22,673 nt of DNA, taken from the NCBI GenBank assembly GCA_934167685.1, contig CAKPLQ010000024.1, positions 1 through 22,673 of the forward strand. The letters run 5' to 3'. Position numbers and translations under genes: made by a program. This DNA is from an uncultured Clostridia bacterium. GTDB taxonomy: Bacteria > Bacillota > Clostridia > TANB77 > CAG-508. The notes beneath the pieces are model-generated. The model saw nothing but the letters and a program-made list of their open reading frames with translations. It made no database searches and had not been told where the DNA came from. Position 1 is the stretch's first letter. The number at the start of each line of letters is the position of its first letter. Shown piece by piece: positions 6,920 through 13,720 of this stretch.

Positions 6920-8542
6920 ATGAGTTTAAAAGATTTTTTTAATAATATAATTAAATATAACCCAGAGCCTTATAATTTTTCTCTTATAAATACAAAATCG
7001 AACTCTTCAAATGCCTCTACTACTGAAATGCCTCAAACAGAAAATAAGATTTTTACTAATATTCAAGAAAATTTAGACTTTTTGAAATTTAAATATAATA
7101 CTTTAATTTGTAATGATGTTATAATAAGAGAATTCAACATGTTTGCATATAATAAAAACCATCACTGTTTTATTATTTATATTGATGGCTTAGTTGACTC
7201 AATTTCTATTAATGATTTTATATTAAAGTCTTTAATGATGGGAAAACATAGATATAACAAACCTTTTGAAGGTAGTTTGCAGGAATATGTTGATAATTGC
7301 TTGTTACCTCAAAATAGCGTTACTAAAGTACAAGATTTTCAAGATGTGTTTTCTGGAATTAACATGGGAGATTGCTTACTTTTTATAGATACTCTTGATA
7401 TTGCTTTTGATATTGATGTTAAAAGTTATACTCAACGTAGTATTAGCAATCCCGAAAATGAAGCTGCGATAAAAGGCCCTCAGGAAGGTTTTGTTGAGAA
7501 CTTTAGAACTAATACTTCTATTATAAGACGTATTGTAAATAGCGAGGAACTTGTTATCGAAACTATACCTGTAGGTAAAATTAGTAAAACAAAATGTGGT
7601 GTATGCTATCTAAAAAATATTGCAAACAATGATTTAGTATCAGAGGCAAAATATCGCCTTGGAAATTTAGACATAGATTCATTGCTTTCAACAGGTCAAT
7701 TAGAACAGTTAATTGAATCTGACGAAGGCTTTGGTATTCCTCAAATCCTATCAACAGAGCGACCTGATAAATGTGCCAAATATTTATTTCAAGGAAGAGT
7801 AGTAATAATCGTTAATGGAAATCCATATGCCCTTATTTTACCTGCCACAATTGAAGACTTTTTATTTTCTCCAGAAGATACAAATTTAAGACCTTTATTT
7901 GCAAACTTTTTACGTGGTATTCGTATATTAGCAACTTTGATTACATTGCTACTGCCTGGTATTTATATGGCAATATCAAGTTTCCATCAAGAGATTCTGC
8001 CCACACCTTTATTGTTCTCGATTTTATCTGCTAGAGGAAATGTTCCTTTTCCAATAATCTTCGAGATTCTTCTTATGGAAATATCATTTGAATTAATACG
8101 AGAAGCTAGTCTTAGAGTTCCATCTGTAATTGGTTCATCTATTGGTATTGTCGGAGCTTTAATCTTAGGAGATGCGGCAGTAAATGCAGGAATTGTTAGT
8201 CCTACTCTTATAATTATAGTTGCTATGGCTGGAATTGCTTCTTTTGCCATTCCTGACTTTTCATTTGGCTTTCATGTTCGTGTCTTCAGGTTTTGGTTTA
8301 TAGCATTAGGTACCACCGCAGGTTTTTTAGGTATTGCTGTAGGTCTATTTATTTACGTTTCTATGATTTGTAGTTTAAAATCATTTGGAGTTCCGTATAC
8401 TACTCCTATCTCTCCAGATATTAATACTAAAGGAAATGGTATGTATGTTCCACCTATATGGAAACAAGAATATAGGGCTAGTTTTATTTCACCTAAGAAA
8501 AACAAGGCTCAAGGAAAAATTAGTATGAAGTGGAAATATTAA
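6920..8542 (+). CDS. Spore germination protein, GerA/SpoVAF family A subunit
   Basis: A-subunit-type protein of the spore inner-membrane germinant receptors; the related SpoVAF is linked to the dipicolinate channel. The soluble N-terminal half has the family signatures DVIIREF, YIDGLVD, KGPQEGFVENFRTN and SILRR-like TSIIRRIV. The membrane half has FANFLRGIRI, LLPGIYMAI, PTPLLFSI, GNVPFP, ELIREASLRVP and the FGVPY ending. The frame is open from ATG 6818, but the forespore promoter at 6885-6914 places the transcript start at about 6920, so MSLKDFF at 6920 is chosen (540 residues). It has no ribosome site and would be nearly leaderless; a downstream start is possible. No GerB or GerC partner follows; the gene stands alone, convergent with spoIIIA. 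Confidence 0.88.
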   Translation: MSLKDFFNNIIKYNPEPYNFSLINTKSNSSNASTTEMPQTENKIFTNIQENLDFLKFKYNTLICNDVIIREFNMFAYNKNHHCFIIYIDGLVDSISINDFILKSLMMGKHRYNKPFEGSLQEYVDNCLLPQNSVTKVQDFQDVFSGINMGDCLLFIDTLDIAFDIDVKSYTQRSISNPENEAAIKGPQEGFVENFRTNTSIIRRIVNSEELVIETIPVGKISKTKCGVCYLKNIANNDLVSEAKYRLGNLDIDSLLSTGQLEQLIESDEGFGIPQILSTERPDKCAKYLFQGRVVIIVNGNPYALILPATIEDFLFSPEDTNLRPLFANFLRGIRILATLITLLLPGIYMAISSFHQEILPTPLLFSILSARGNVPFPIIFEILLMEISFELIREASLRVPSVIGSSIGIVGALILGDAAVNAGIVSPTLIIIVAMAGIASFAIPDFSFGFHVRVFRFWFIALGTTAGFLGIAVGLFIYVSMICSLKSFGVPYTTPISPDINTKGNGMYVPPIWKQEYRASFISPKKNKAQGKISMKWKY

Positions 8543-8544
8543 CT

Positions 8545-8616
8545 GCACGTTTAAGAACCGGTCCCAACGGTGCAAAATTTAAAAATTGCACCGTTGGGAC
8601 CGGTTCTCTGCGGTTC
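8545..8616. repeat. Inverted pair of GC-rich 29-bp repeat units
   Basis: Two 29-bp units in opposite orientation (8545-8573 and 8588-8616) share a perfect 22-bp stem (8554-8575 with 8586-8607) containing GAACCGGTCCCAACGG. The first unit is identical to the 13494-13522 copy, and the second matches the 13458-13486 copy at 27 of 29 positions. It lies between the convergent gerA and spoIIIAH genes and should form a strong hairpin able to terminate both. The spoIIIAH stop codon (8615-8617) overlaps the last unit. Confidence 0.9.
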
Positions 8617-9214
8617 ACTTTTGCATAATATGTATATTTTCTACTTTAGCATTCATTTCTCTTGAAACAATATTTTGAACTTGAGCAATTTCTTCTTGTT
8701 TTAATTCATCTTTTCCTATAATAACACTTACACTGTCTACATTTACAAAAATCACACATTTTTCAAAGCCTTTTGTTGATAATAGATTTTCACATATCAT
8801 TATCGCATTTTTTTCTTGATTTAGCTTAGTAATTTCTTGGGTTACAATTGCTTTTTGCTCTTCAGAAACATTTGCATTGTCTAACATTTTTTGATATGTT
8901 TCTAGTGTTTGTGAATACATTGTATCTCTCGATAGTTTGGATTCTTGAAAATAGTCATCTATTTTTGTTGCTTCAGTAGAAGTTGTTGCCGTGTTAGTTT
9001 CATTCGTTTCTTTCTTATTATCAGTAGTCTCATTTGTAACATCATTACTATTAACAAGTGTTGCATCTCCTAGATGTTCATCTGTTGTGTTTTGATTTTC
9101 GCTACTAACCGTTTCTATAGTCTTTGTCTCATTTGATAAATATGCCCAATATCCTGCTGTTACCAACATTAAGGCTAATACATAAATTACCACAGAACCT
9201 TTTTTCATTTTCAT
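8615..9214 (-). CDS. spoIIIAH: Stage III sporulation protein AH
   Basis: Mother-cell membrane protein of the A-Q feeding-tube channel. In Bacillus its YscJ/FliF-like ring domain binds forespore SpoIIQ across the intermembrane space. Seen here: a short cytoplasmic tail, one membrane segment (about 8-25), a long Thr/Asn/Glu-rich linker (about 30-85) and a C-terminal alpha/beta domain (EEQKAIVTQEITKLN to the end). The start ATG directly follows the spoIIIAG stop and is preceded by GGGGGGA. Last gene of the operon. Its stop codon lies inside a GC-rich repeat unit, so the native C-terminus may have been altered by a residue or two. Confidence 0.93.
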   Translation of the reverse strand: MKMKKGSVVIYVLALMLVTAGYWAYLSNETKTIETVSSENQNTTDEHLGDATLVNSNDVTNETTDNKKETNETNTATTSTEATKIDDYFQESKLSRDTMYSQTLETYQKMLDNANVSEEQKAIVTQEITKLNQEKNAIMICENLLSTKGFEKCVIFVNVDSVSVIIGKDELKQEEIAQVQNIVSREMNAKVENIHIMQK

Positions 9215-9811
9215 TTACTTTCCCCCCATTTCAAAAACCTGAATTTTATGTACTGCGAGTCCTGTAACAGCTTCTACAGCACTTACTATTGATGATTTCA
9301 CATTTGAATCTTTTGCGCCTTGTGCGGTTATTATCGCTCCCTCTATAACAGGCATAACAACCTTTTCTGTAATCGGCTTGCTTTGTCCACTTTCATCAGA
9401 ACAGACAATTTCTTTTTTACTTTCAGTTTCCTTTACATCTTTGCTACTACCATCTTTATCATTTTCCTTTGTTGTGCTTTCTGATGTCGTCTCATTATAC
9501 ATTGCCACAACACTACTACTTTCTGAATATTTTATTAATACTTTTACTTTTCCTACACCATCCATACTTTCTAATATATCTTCTAATTTTGTTTCCAAAT
9601 CATCTTGTTCACTTGTACCAGAAGTAGATATTTGTGCTAAAACTTTTGAATTATCCTGAGTTTTTTCTTTGCTTCCTTTGTTGTCTGATGACCACACACT
9701 ATTTATTATCAGTACTGTTACTATTAATATTATTATAAATATAATAATATTCTCCATTTGTTTCTTTTTATCTTTTTCGTTATCACTTTTTTTGAAAAAG
9801 TTCTTAAACAT
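9215..9811 (-). CDS. spoIIIAG: Stage III sporulation protein AG
   Basis: Ring-forming component of the SpoIIIA-SpoIIQ channel between mother cell and forespore. After a lysine-rich cytoplasmic start it has one membrane segment (about 20-40: IIIFIIILIVTVLIINSVW). A ring-building domain follows, with LEDILESMDGVGKVKVLIKY near 75-95 and GAIITAQGAKDSNVKSSIV near the end. The intervening acidic Ser/Thr/Lys-rich loop (about 105-140) is the stretch that forms the extra beta-ring insertion in Bacillus SpoIIIAG. It abuts spoIIIAH without a gap. Confidence 0.93.
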   Translation of the reverse strand: MFKNFFKKSDNEKDKKKQMENIIIFIIILIVTVLIINSVWSSDNKGSKEKTQDNSKVLAQISTSGTSEQDDLETKLEDILESMDGVGKVKVLIKYSESSSVVAMYNETTSESTTKENDKDGSSKDVKETESKKEIVCSDESGQSKPITEKVVMPVIEGAIITAQGAKDSNVKSSIVSAVEAVTGLAVHKIQVFEMGGK

Positions 9812-9834
9812 TTTTCCCTCCTTTTGTAGCTAAA

Positions 9835-10332
9835 CTACTTTATAATTATTTTAATTTTATCTTTTGATATTTCATATTCTTTTGCAAGTTCTTCGACCTT
9901 CTTATTAATTTCTCCGTCATCTACAGGGTCTTTGATTTTTATAGTTATTAAATGTATTCCGGCATTTTTCTTATTTGTGTCAAGCTCTGCATCAACTATA
10001 CATTTTTCAACCGTAAATCCTGCATTTTCAAATTCTGATGTTATATTATTTTGTAATTCTTCTAAATAAATCTTTTCTATTCTTGCATCCATAGAAGATT
10101 GGTCTATCTCATATGTTGAATTTGTTTGATATTGTCCTATATCATAGTTTTCTACAGAAATTGCTTCTTTATTCTTTATAATTGGAGAAATTATATTAAA
10201 TAAAACATATACTCCAATTACCATTTGTATGTATTTTCTATTTTTATTTTTGGGTAAAATCAATTCTATAATTGTAGCAATAACAACTGCCAGCACTATT
10301 TGCTCTGCCCATGAACTAATAAAATTAATCAT
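9835..10332 (-). CDS. spoIIIAF: Stage III sporulation protein AF
   Basis: Small component of the SpoIIIA channel complex in the mother-cell membrane. It has two membrane segments near the N-terminus (about 8-25 and 33-50, MVIGVYVLFNIISPI) and a C-terminal soluble domain with a ring-building-like alpha/beta pattern (ITSEFENAGFTVEKCIVDAE... EISKDKIKIIIK). The length of 165 is slightly shorter than the Bacillus protein. ATG overlaps the spoIIIAE stop by 4 nt (ATGA), a sign of translational coupling. Confidence 0.9.
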   Translation of the reverse strand: MINFISSWAEQIVLAVVIATIIELILPKNKNRKYIQMVIGVYVLFNIISPIIKNKEAISVENYDIGQYQTNSTYEIDQSSMDARIEKIYLEELQNNITSEFENAGFTVEKCIVDAELDTNKKNAGIHLITIKIKDPVDDGEINKKVEELAKEYEISKDKIKIIIK

Positions 10333-11471
10333 CTATACATCATCCCACTATTCGAAATTTTGATTACCAATGTTACTCCAATAATTAGTATTACAGATAA
10401 ACTACATAAAATTGCGAGTAAAAGCTTAAAAACTCCACTCATTTCATCTAAAAGTTTTACTATTTTGTCATCTGCAACTGGTTGCACTACTGCTGATGCC
10501 AAGCTATACATAATGCTTAGTGTTGCTATTTTTAATACTGGCAATATGCATATTCCTATTATTACTATAACTCCAACAACGCCTACCGCATTTTTCAAAA
10601 TTACTCCACATCCTAGCACACTATCTACTACATCTCCTAATACTTTACCTACTACTGGTATTACACTTGATACTGCGGCTTTTGCAGTTTTTGCTGTAAT
10701 TCCATCTACACTACTACTTAATGTTCCCTCTAATGATACTACTCCTACAAATATTGTTAAAACTACGCCTAAAAACCAAACTACTCCTGACTTTAGAAAC
10801 TTGGATATTTTTTCTACTTGTACTCTATCTGATATTTTAGATATTATCGAAAATACTACTATTATTAAAACAATTGGTATTAACACATTTACAATTATGT
10901 TTCCTATAAAATTACTGATAAATAATAAAATTGGTTCTAGTACTGTGCTTGTAGTAATATTTCCTGTATAGACCATAAGTGTAAGCAAAAGTGGCATTAA
11001 CAAATTTATAAATCCAACCAAATTATTGGCCGTTTCTTTTATTAGCTTGATTATTTCTGTAAAATTTGACATGATTAATGTTACAATCAATATGTATTGA
11101 ACAAAATAAATTATCTGTGATACATTGCTATTTTCCAGACTATCTGTTATTGATTTCAAAATTCCATGTATTACTATTATTACTAATATACTTATTAATA
11201 TTTTTATGTTTGAATTTACTTCATTTCCTAAAATTTTAATTATTTTTTTATATATTGTTTGATTATTTACTTTTCCTTGAACTGCTTGGGTAAATATATC
11301 TGACAAATCCATATCTTTAAAGAAATCTCCAGTATATTCCTGAGCTTGATTAATAAAACCACTTATATTAAACTTTTCTTGTGTTGATGCCATTATCTCT
11401 TCTTCTGTTTCTGCTAAAACTTTTGTTGGTATCATTAGTACTAGGATAAATATTAAAATTATTTTTTTCAT
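10329..11471 (-). CDS. spoIIIAE: Stage III sporulation protein AE
   Basis: Polytopic membrane protein, the likely membrane core of the SpoIIIA channel. It has a cleavable-looking signal peptide (MKKIILIFILVLMIPTKVLAE), a short extracytoplasmic helix region and about seven hydrophobic segments. The central glycine/serine-rich GVVSLEGTLSSSVDGITAK and VVGKVLGDVVDSVLG are characteristic. Start choice: ATG 11471 has GGGGGA 5 nt upstream and gives a clean signal peptide. An ATG at 11489 overlaps the spoIIIAD stop but would add MMWGIN before the signal peptide. Confidence 0.92.
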   Translation of the reverse strand: MKKIILIFILVLMIPTKVLAETEEEIMASTQEKFNISGFINQAQEYTGDFFKDMDLSDIFTQAVQGKVNNQTIYKKIIKILGNEVNSNIKILISILVIIVIHGILKSITDSLENSNVSQIIYFVQYILIVTLIMSNFTEIIKLIKETANNLVGFINLLMPLLLTLMVYTGNITTSTVLEPILLFISNFIGNIIVNVLIPIVLIIVVFSIISKISDRVQVEKISKFLKSGVVWFLGVVLTIFVGVVSLEGTLSSSVDGITAKTAKAAVSSVIPVVGKVLGDVVDSVLGCGVILKNAVGVVGVIVIIGICILPVLKIATLSIMYSLASAVVQPVADDKIVKLLDEMSGVFKLLLAILCSLSVILIIGVTLVIKISNSGMMYR

Positions 11472-11485
11472 ATTAATCCCCCACA

Positions 11486-11875
11486 TCATGGTAAAATCTC
11501 TATTATTAATTCTAATAAGCTCGAGATTATTGGTATAGACATTGCAATTATAATAACTTTACTTCCTATCTCAATTTTACTAGCAATTGCCTTTTCTCCC
11601 ACATCTGTGCAAATGCTTACCGCAAATTCTGTAATAATTGCTATTCCTGTGATTTTAAGTAATATACTTAAAAACTGTTTATTAATATATGTCTTATCTG
11701 AAATAGATTTAAGTAAATTTATAATTCCTGTAATTTTGTTCATTGTAAACATAAGAATTAAAATTCCAGCTACTATGGAAACATATATTGTATATTCTGG
11801 TCTGTATTGTTTTAAAATAATAGCTATTACCAATGCAATTAAACCTATACCTACTATTTTTATTATTTCTTCCAT
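11486..11875 (-). CDS. spoIIIAD: Stage III sporulation protein AD
   Basis: A 129-residue hydrophobic protein of about four membrane segments, required for the feeding-tube complex. The signatures IIKIVGIGLIALVIAIILKQ at the start, FAVSICTDVGEKAIASKIEIG and IPIISSLLELI at the end match the family, and the end is related to SpoIIIAC. AAGGAGG lies 13 nt upstream of this ATG, an unusually long spacing; no better in-frame start is present. Confidence 0.93.
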   Translation of the reverse strand: MEEIIKIVGIGLIALVIAIILKQYRPEYTIYVSIVAGILILMFTMNKITGIINLLKSISDKTYINKQFLSILLKITGIAIITEFAVSICTDVGEKAIASKIEIGSKVIIIAMSIPIISSLLELIIEILP

Positions 11876-11912
11876 TTTAACCGCATTCCCTCCTTAAGGC
11901 ACAAAACAATAA

Positions 11913-12107
11913 TTATAAATTAAATAAAGTTCTAACTGTCTGAAATAACGAACTTATTTCTTTTATAACCATAGACAATACTATAACTAGTCCGGCCAAA
12001 GTAGTCATCATAGCCTGGTCTTCTCTTCCCGCCCTTACTAATACTTGATGTAAAACAGCAACTAGTATACCAATTGCTGCAATTTTAAATAACAAATTTA
12101 TATCCAT
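11913..12107 (-). CDS. spoIIIAC: Stage III sporulation protein AC
   Basis: A 64-residue two-segment membrane protein, homologous to the C-terminal half of SpoIIIAD. The segment pattern (LLFKIAAIGILVAVLHQVLV and AMMTTLAGLVIVLSMVI) and the charged connection RAGREDQA are typical of the family, and the length matches exactly what is expected (about 65-68). Confidence 0.95.
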   Translation of the reverse strand: MDINLLFKIAAIGILVAVLHQVLVRAGREDQAMMTTLAGLVIVLSMVIKEISSLFQTVRTLFNL

Positions 12108-12133
12108 CTTTTATTTCCTTTCTTATCTTCGGT

Positions 12134-12658
12134 TTAAACCAATATAATTACAAAAACTAAGCCAGCTACAACTCCTAAAGTTTTATATATCTTCTGATTT
12201 TTTCTTTTTTCTTCTTCTGCATTTTCAATTTGCATATCCAAGAAATTTTCGGTTACTTCTATTTCACTAATTTGTCCTTCCACATCTGTTTGTCCAAGTA
12301 GCTTGCCCAATTTTTTTAAAATATCTTTATCTTCTTGTTTAATACTTATATCTGCATCTTGTATACAATTCTCCCAAACCTCTTTAACCTGATAATAAGA
12401 TAATTGATTTGCCATTTGGCCAAAAATCTTCTCAATCTCTGTATCATTATCTTTAGCAATCTGCTTAAATATTTCAACCAGTGGCTCATATGTAAACTTA
12501 ATCTTTGTTTTCATTATGTTTAAAATATTTTTGAATTCCTTCAGTTCTACAACTCTATTTTGATATGACTTAGATATCAAGAAACCAATTGCAGTAGAAA
12601 GTCCAAAAATCCCCATTAATAGCAAATATTTAATACCTTGAATTATAGATAAACACAT
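12134..12658 (-). CDS. spoIIIAB: Stage III sporulation protein AB
   Basis: Membrane protein of the SpoIIIA complex whose fold resembles the GspF-type platform proteins of secretion systems. It has an N-terminal membrane segment (about 8-28), a helical cytoplasmic body (KEFKNILNIMKTKIKFTYEPL through VTENFLDMQIENAEEEKRK) and a C-terminal membrane segment (KTLGVVAGLVFVIILV). The start overlaps the end of spoIIIAA by 16 nt, consistent with coupling to the ATPase gene. Confidence 0.93.
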   Translation of the reverse strand: MCLSIIQGIKYLLLMGIFGLSTAIGFLISKSYQNRVVELKEFKNILNIMKTKIKFTYEPLVEIFKQIAKDNDTEIEKIFGQMANQLSYYQVKEVWENCIQDADISIKQEDKDILKKLGKLLGQTDVEGQISEIEVTENFLDMQIENAEEEKRKNQKIYKTLGVVAGLVFVIILV

Positions 12659-13497
12659 TCCAACTCTCCTTTCTTTTTAGGATTTAAGATAATTATTCTT
12701 TCAAATATTCTTTTATTCAAAAGTTTAGATAATTCAGGATTTCTACTAACTTCATCTATGTCTTTGCCATGAGCTGTAAAAATCCCCTTAACCCCGGAAC
12801 ACATTGCATAATCAATTGCACTTACATCTTCTTTGCTTCCAATTTCATCACAAGCAATAACATCTGGTGCCATAGAGCGAACCAATATCCTCATTGCTTC
12901 TGGCTTTGGCATATTATCAATAACATCAGTTCTAATTCCTATATCATTCTGAGGCACACCTTTATACATAGCCGCAATTTCTCCTCTTTCATCAACCACC
13001 CCAACATTTTTTCCTGTAAACCCTAACACTTTAATACCATTACTAATGTTTCTTACAATGTCTCTTAAAAGAGTTGTCTTTCCACATCCAGGAGGTGAAA
13101 CTATCAAAGTATTGTAAACACTATTGTTGGCAGTATTGATTAAATCTTCTATAACTTGATTACTACATCCTATTCGCTGACTTGCAATTCTAAAATTTAA
13201 ACTAGAAATATAATTAATATTTATAACTTGTCCATTATCAACTACTGCACTGCCAACTATCCCAACTCTATTTCCACCTTTTATTGTTATATATCCATCA
13301 CAAATTTGCTTTCTATATGAATATATCGAGCTCTCGCATATCTTTTCAAAAGCCTGTAAAACCTCTTCTTGACTAACAATATAATCTTCCATTTGAATAT
13401 CTTGTCCAATCTTTAACGCAAGTGGTTTGTTACTTCTCAATCTTATTTCTTCAATTTGCACCGTTGGGACCGGTTCTCTGCCGTGCATTTTTTGCAC
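12643..13497 (-). CDS. spoIIIAA: Stage III sporulation protein AA (ATPase); 5' end interrupted by repeat insertion
   Basis: Cytoplasmic secretion-type ATPase thought to power the mother-cell-to-forespore channel. It has Walker A SPPGCGKTTLLRDIV, Walker B PDVIACDEIG and the family opening EEIRLRSNKPLALKIG. The ancestral start is ATG 13579 (RBS AAAGGAG), reading MTGLEIVLEYLPIGIRKEI. There a 70-bp insertion at 13458-13527 shifts the frame and ends it at TGA 13453-13451. Removing the insertion joins RKEI directly to EEIRLR, as in Bacillus SpoIIIAA (LP...EEIRIR). The uninterrupted frame instead opens inside the repeat at GTG 13497 (or ATG 13488), with repeat-encoded residues before EEIR. These starts lack a clear ribosome site. 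The gene is therefore either inactivated or expressed from a repeat-supplied start. Confidence 0.88.
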   Translation of the reverse strand: MQKMHGREPVPTVQIEEIRLRSNKPLALKIGQDIQMEDYIVSQEEVLQAFEKICESSIYSYRKQICDGYITIKGGNRVGIVGSAVVDNGQVININYISSLNFRIASQRIGCSNQVIEDLINTANNSVYNTLIVSPPGCGKTTLLRDIVRNISNGIKVLGFTGKNVGVVDERGEIAAMYKGVPQNDIGIRTDVIDNMPKPEAMRILVRSMAPDVIACDEIGSKEDVSAIDYAMCSGVKGIFTAHGKDIDEVSRNPELSKLLNKRIFERIIILNPKKKGELECVYL

Positions 13498-13527
13498 CGT
13501 TGGGACCGGTTCTTAAACGTGCAATTT
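13452..13527. mobile_element. Tandem GC-rich repeat pair inserted in spoIIIAA with 6-bp target duplication
   Basis: Two 29-bp units in direct orientation (13458-13486 and 13494-13522, period 36) are separated by ATTTTTT. Each unit begins GCAC and ends GTGC and shares GCACCGTTGGGACCGGTTCT; tails differ (CTGCCGTGC or TAAACGTGC). The insert is flanked by CAATTT at 13452-13457 and 13522-13527. Deleting the insert plus one flank restores the spoIIIAA frame and conserved residues, so these bases really are an insertion. No protein-coding capacity. Confidence 0.88.
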
Positions 13528-13578
13528 CTTTTCTAATTCCAATAGGCAAGTATTCTAATACAATTTCTAACCCTGTCA

Positions 13579-13720
13579 TGTTTTTGCTCCTTTTAGAAAC
13601 TTTGCTCTTTTTTATCTTGCACAACCGCCAAAAAAGAGCATATATAATATATATATGCTCTTTCTTTTAATTTTAGAACTATGTTCAGCTTATATTAAAA
13701 TCACATTACAATTTCCAATT
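13579..13720. other. spoIIIA upstream region
   Basis: It holds a ribosome site for the ancestral spoIIIAA ATG, a 10-bp arm (13604-13613, GCTCTTTTTT) complementary to 13630-13639, and the terminator. A convincing sigma-E promoter could not be picked out by eye. Confidence 0.4.
13630..13663 (-). terminator. Intrinsic terminator upstream of spoIIIA
   Basis: A perfect 14-bp stem (13633-13646 with 13650-13663, AAAGAGCATATATA) is followed on the minus strand by a T run. It ends the transcript of the gene at 13721-14980 and insulates spoIIIA. The 3' arm can also pair with 13604-13613 downstream. Confidence 0.85.

Noticed and set aside
9378..10971. Plus-strand reading frames antisense to spoIIIAE and spoIIIAG
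   Set aside because: They are low-complexity Ser/Thr/Leu/Ile shadows of the real minus-strand genes, with no ribosome sites.
13458..13522. Two direct repeats with a short spacer as a minimal CRISPR array
   Set aside because: Units are separated by only 7 bp, the tails differ, an inverted pair exists elsewhere, and the insertion has a target duplication; none fits CRISPR.
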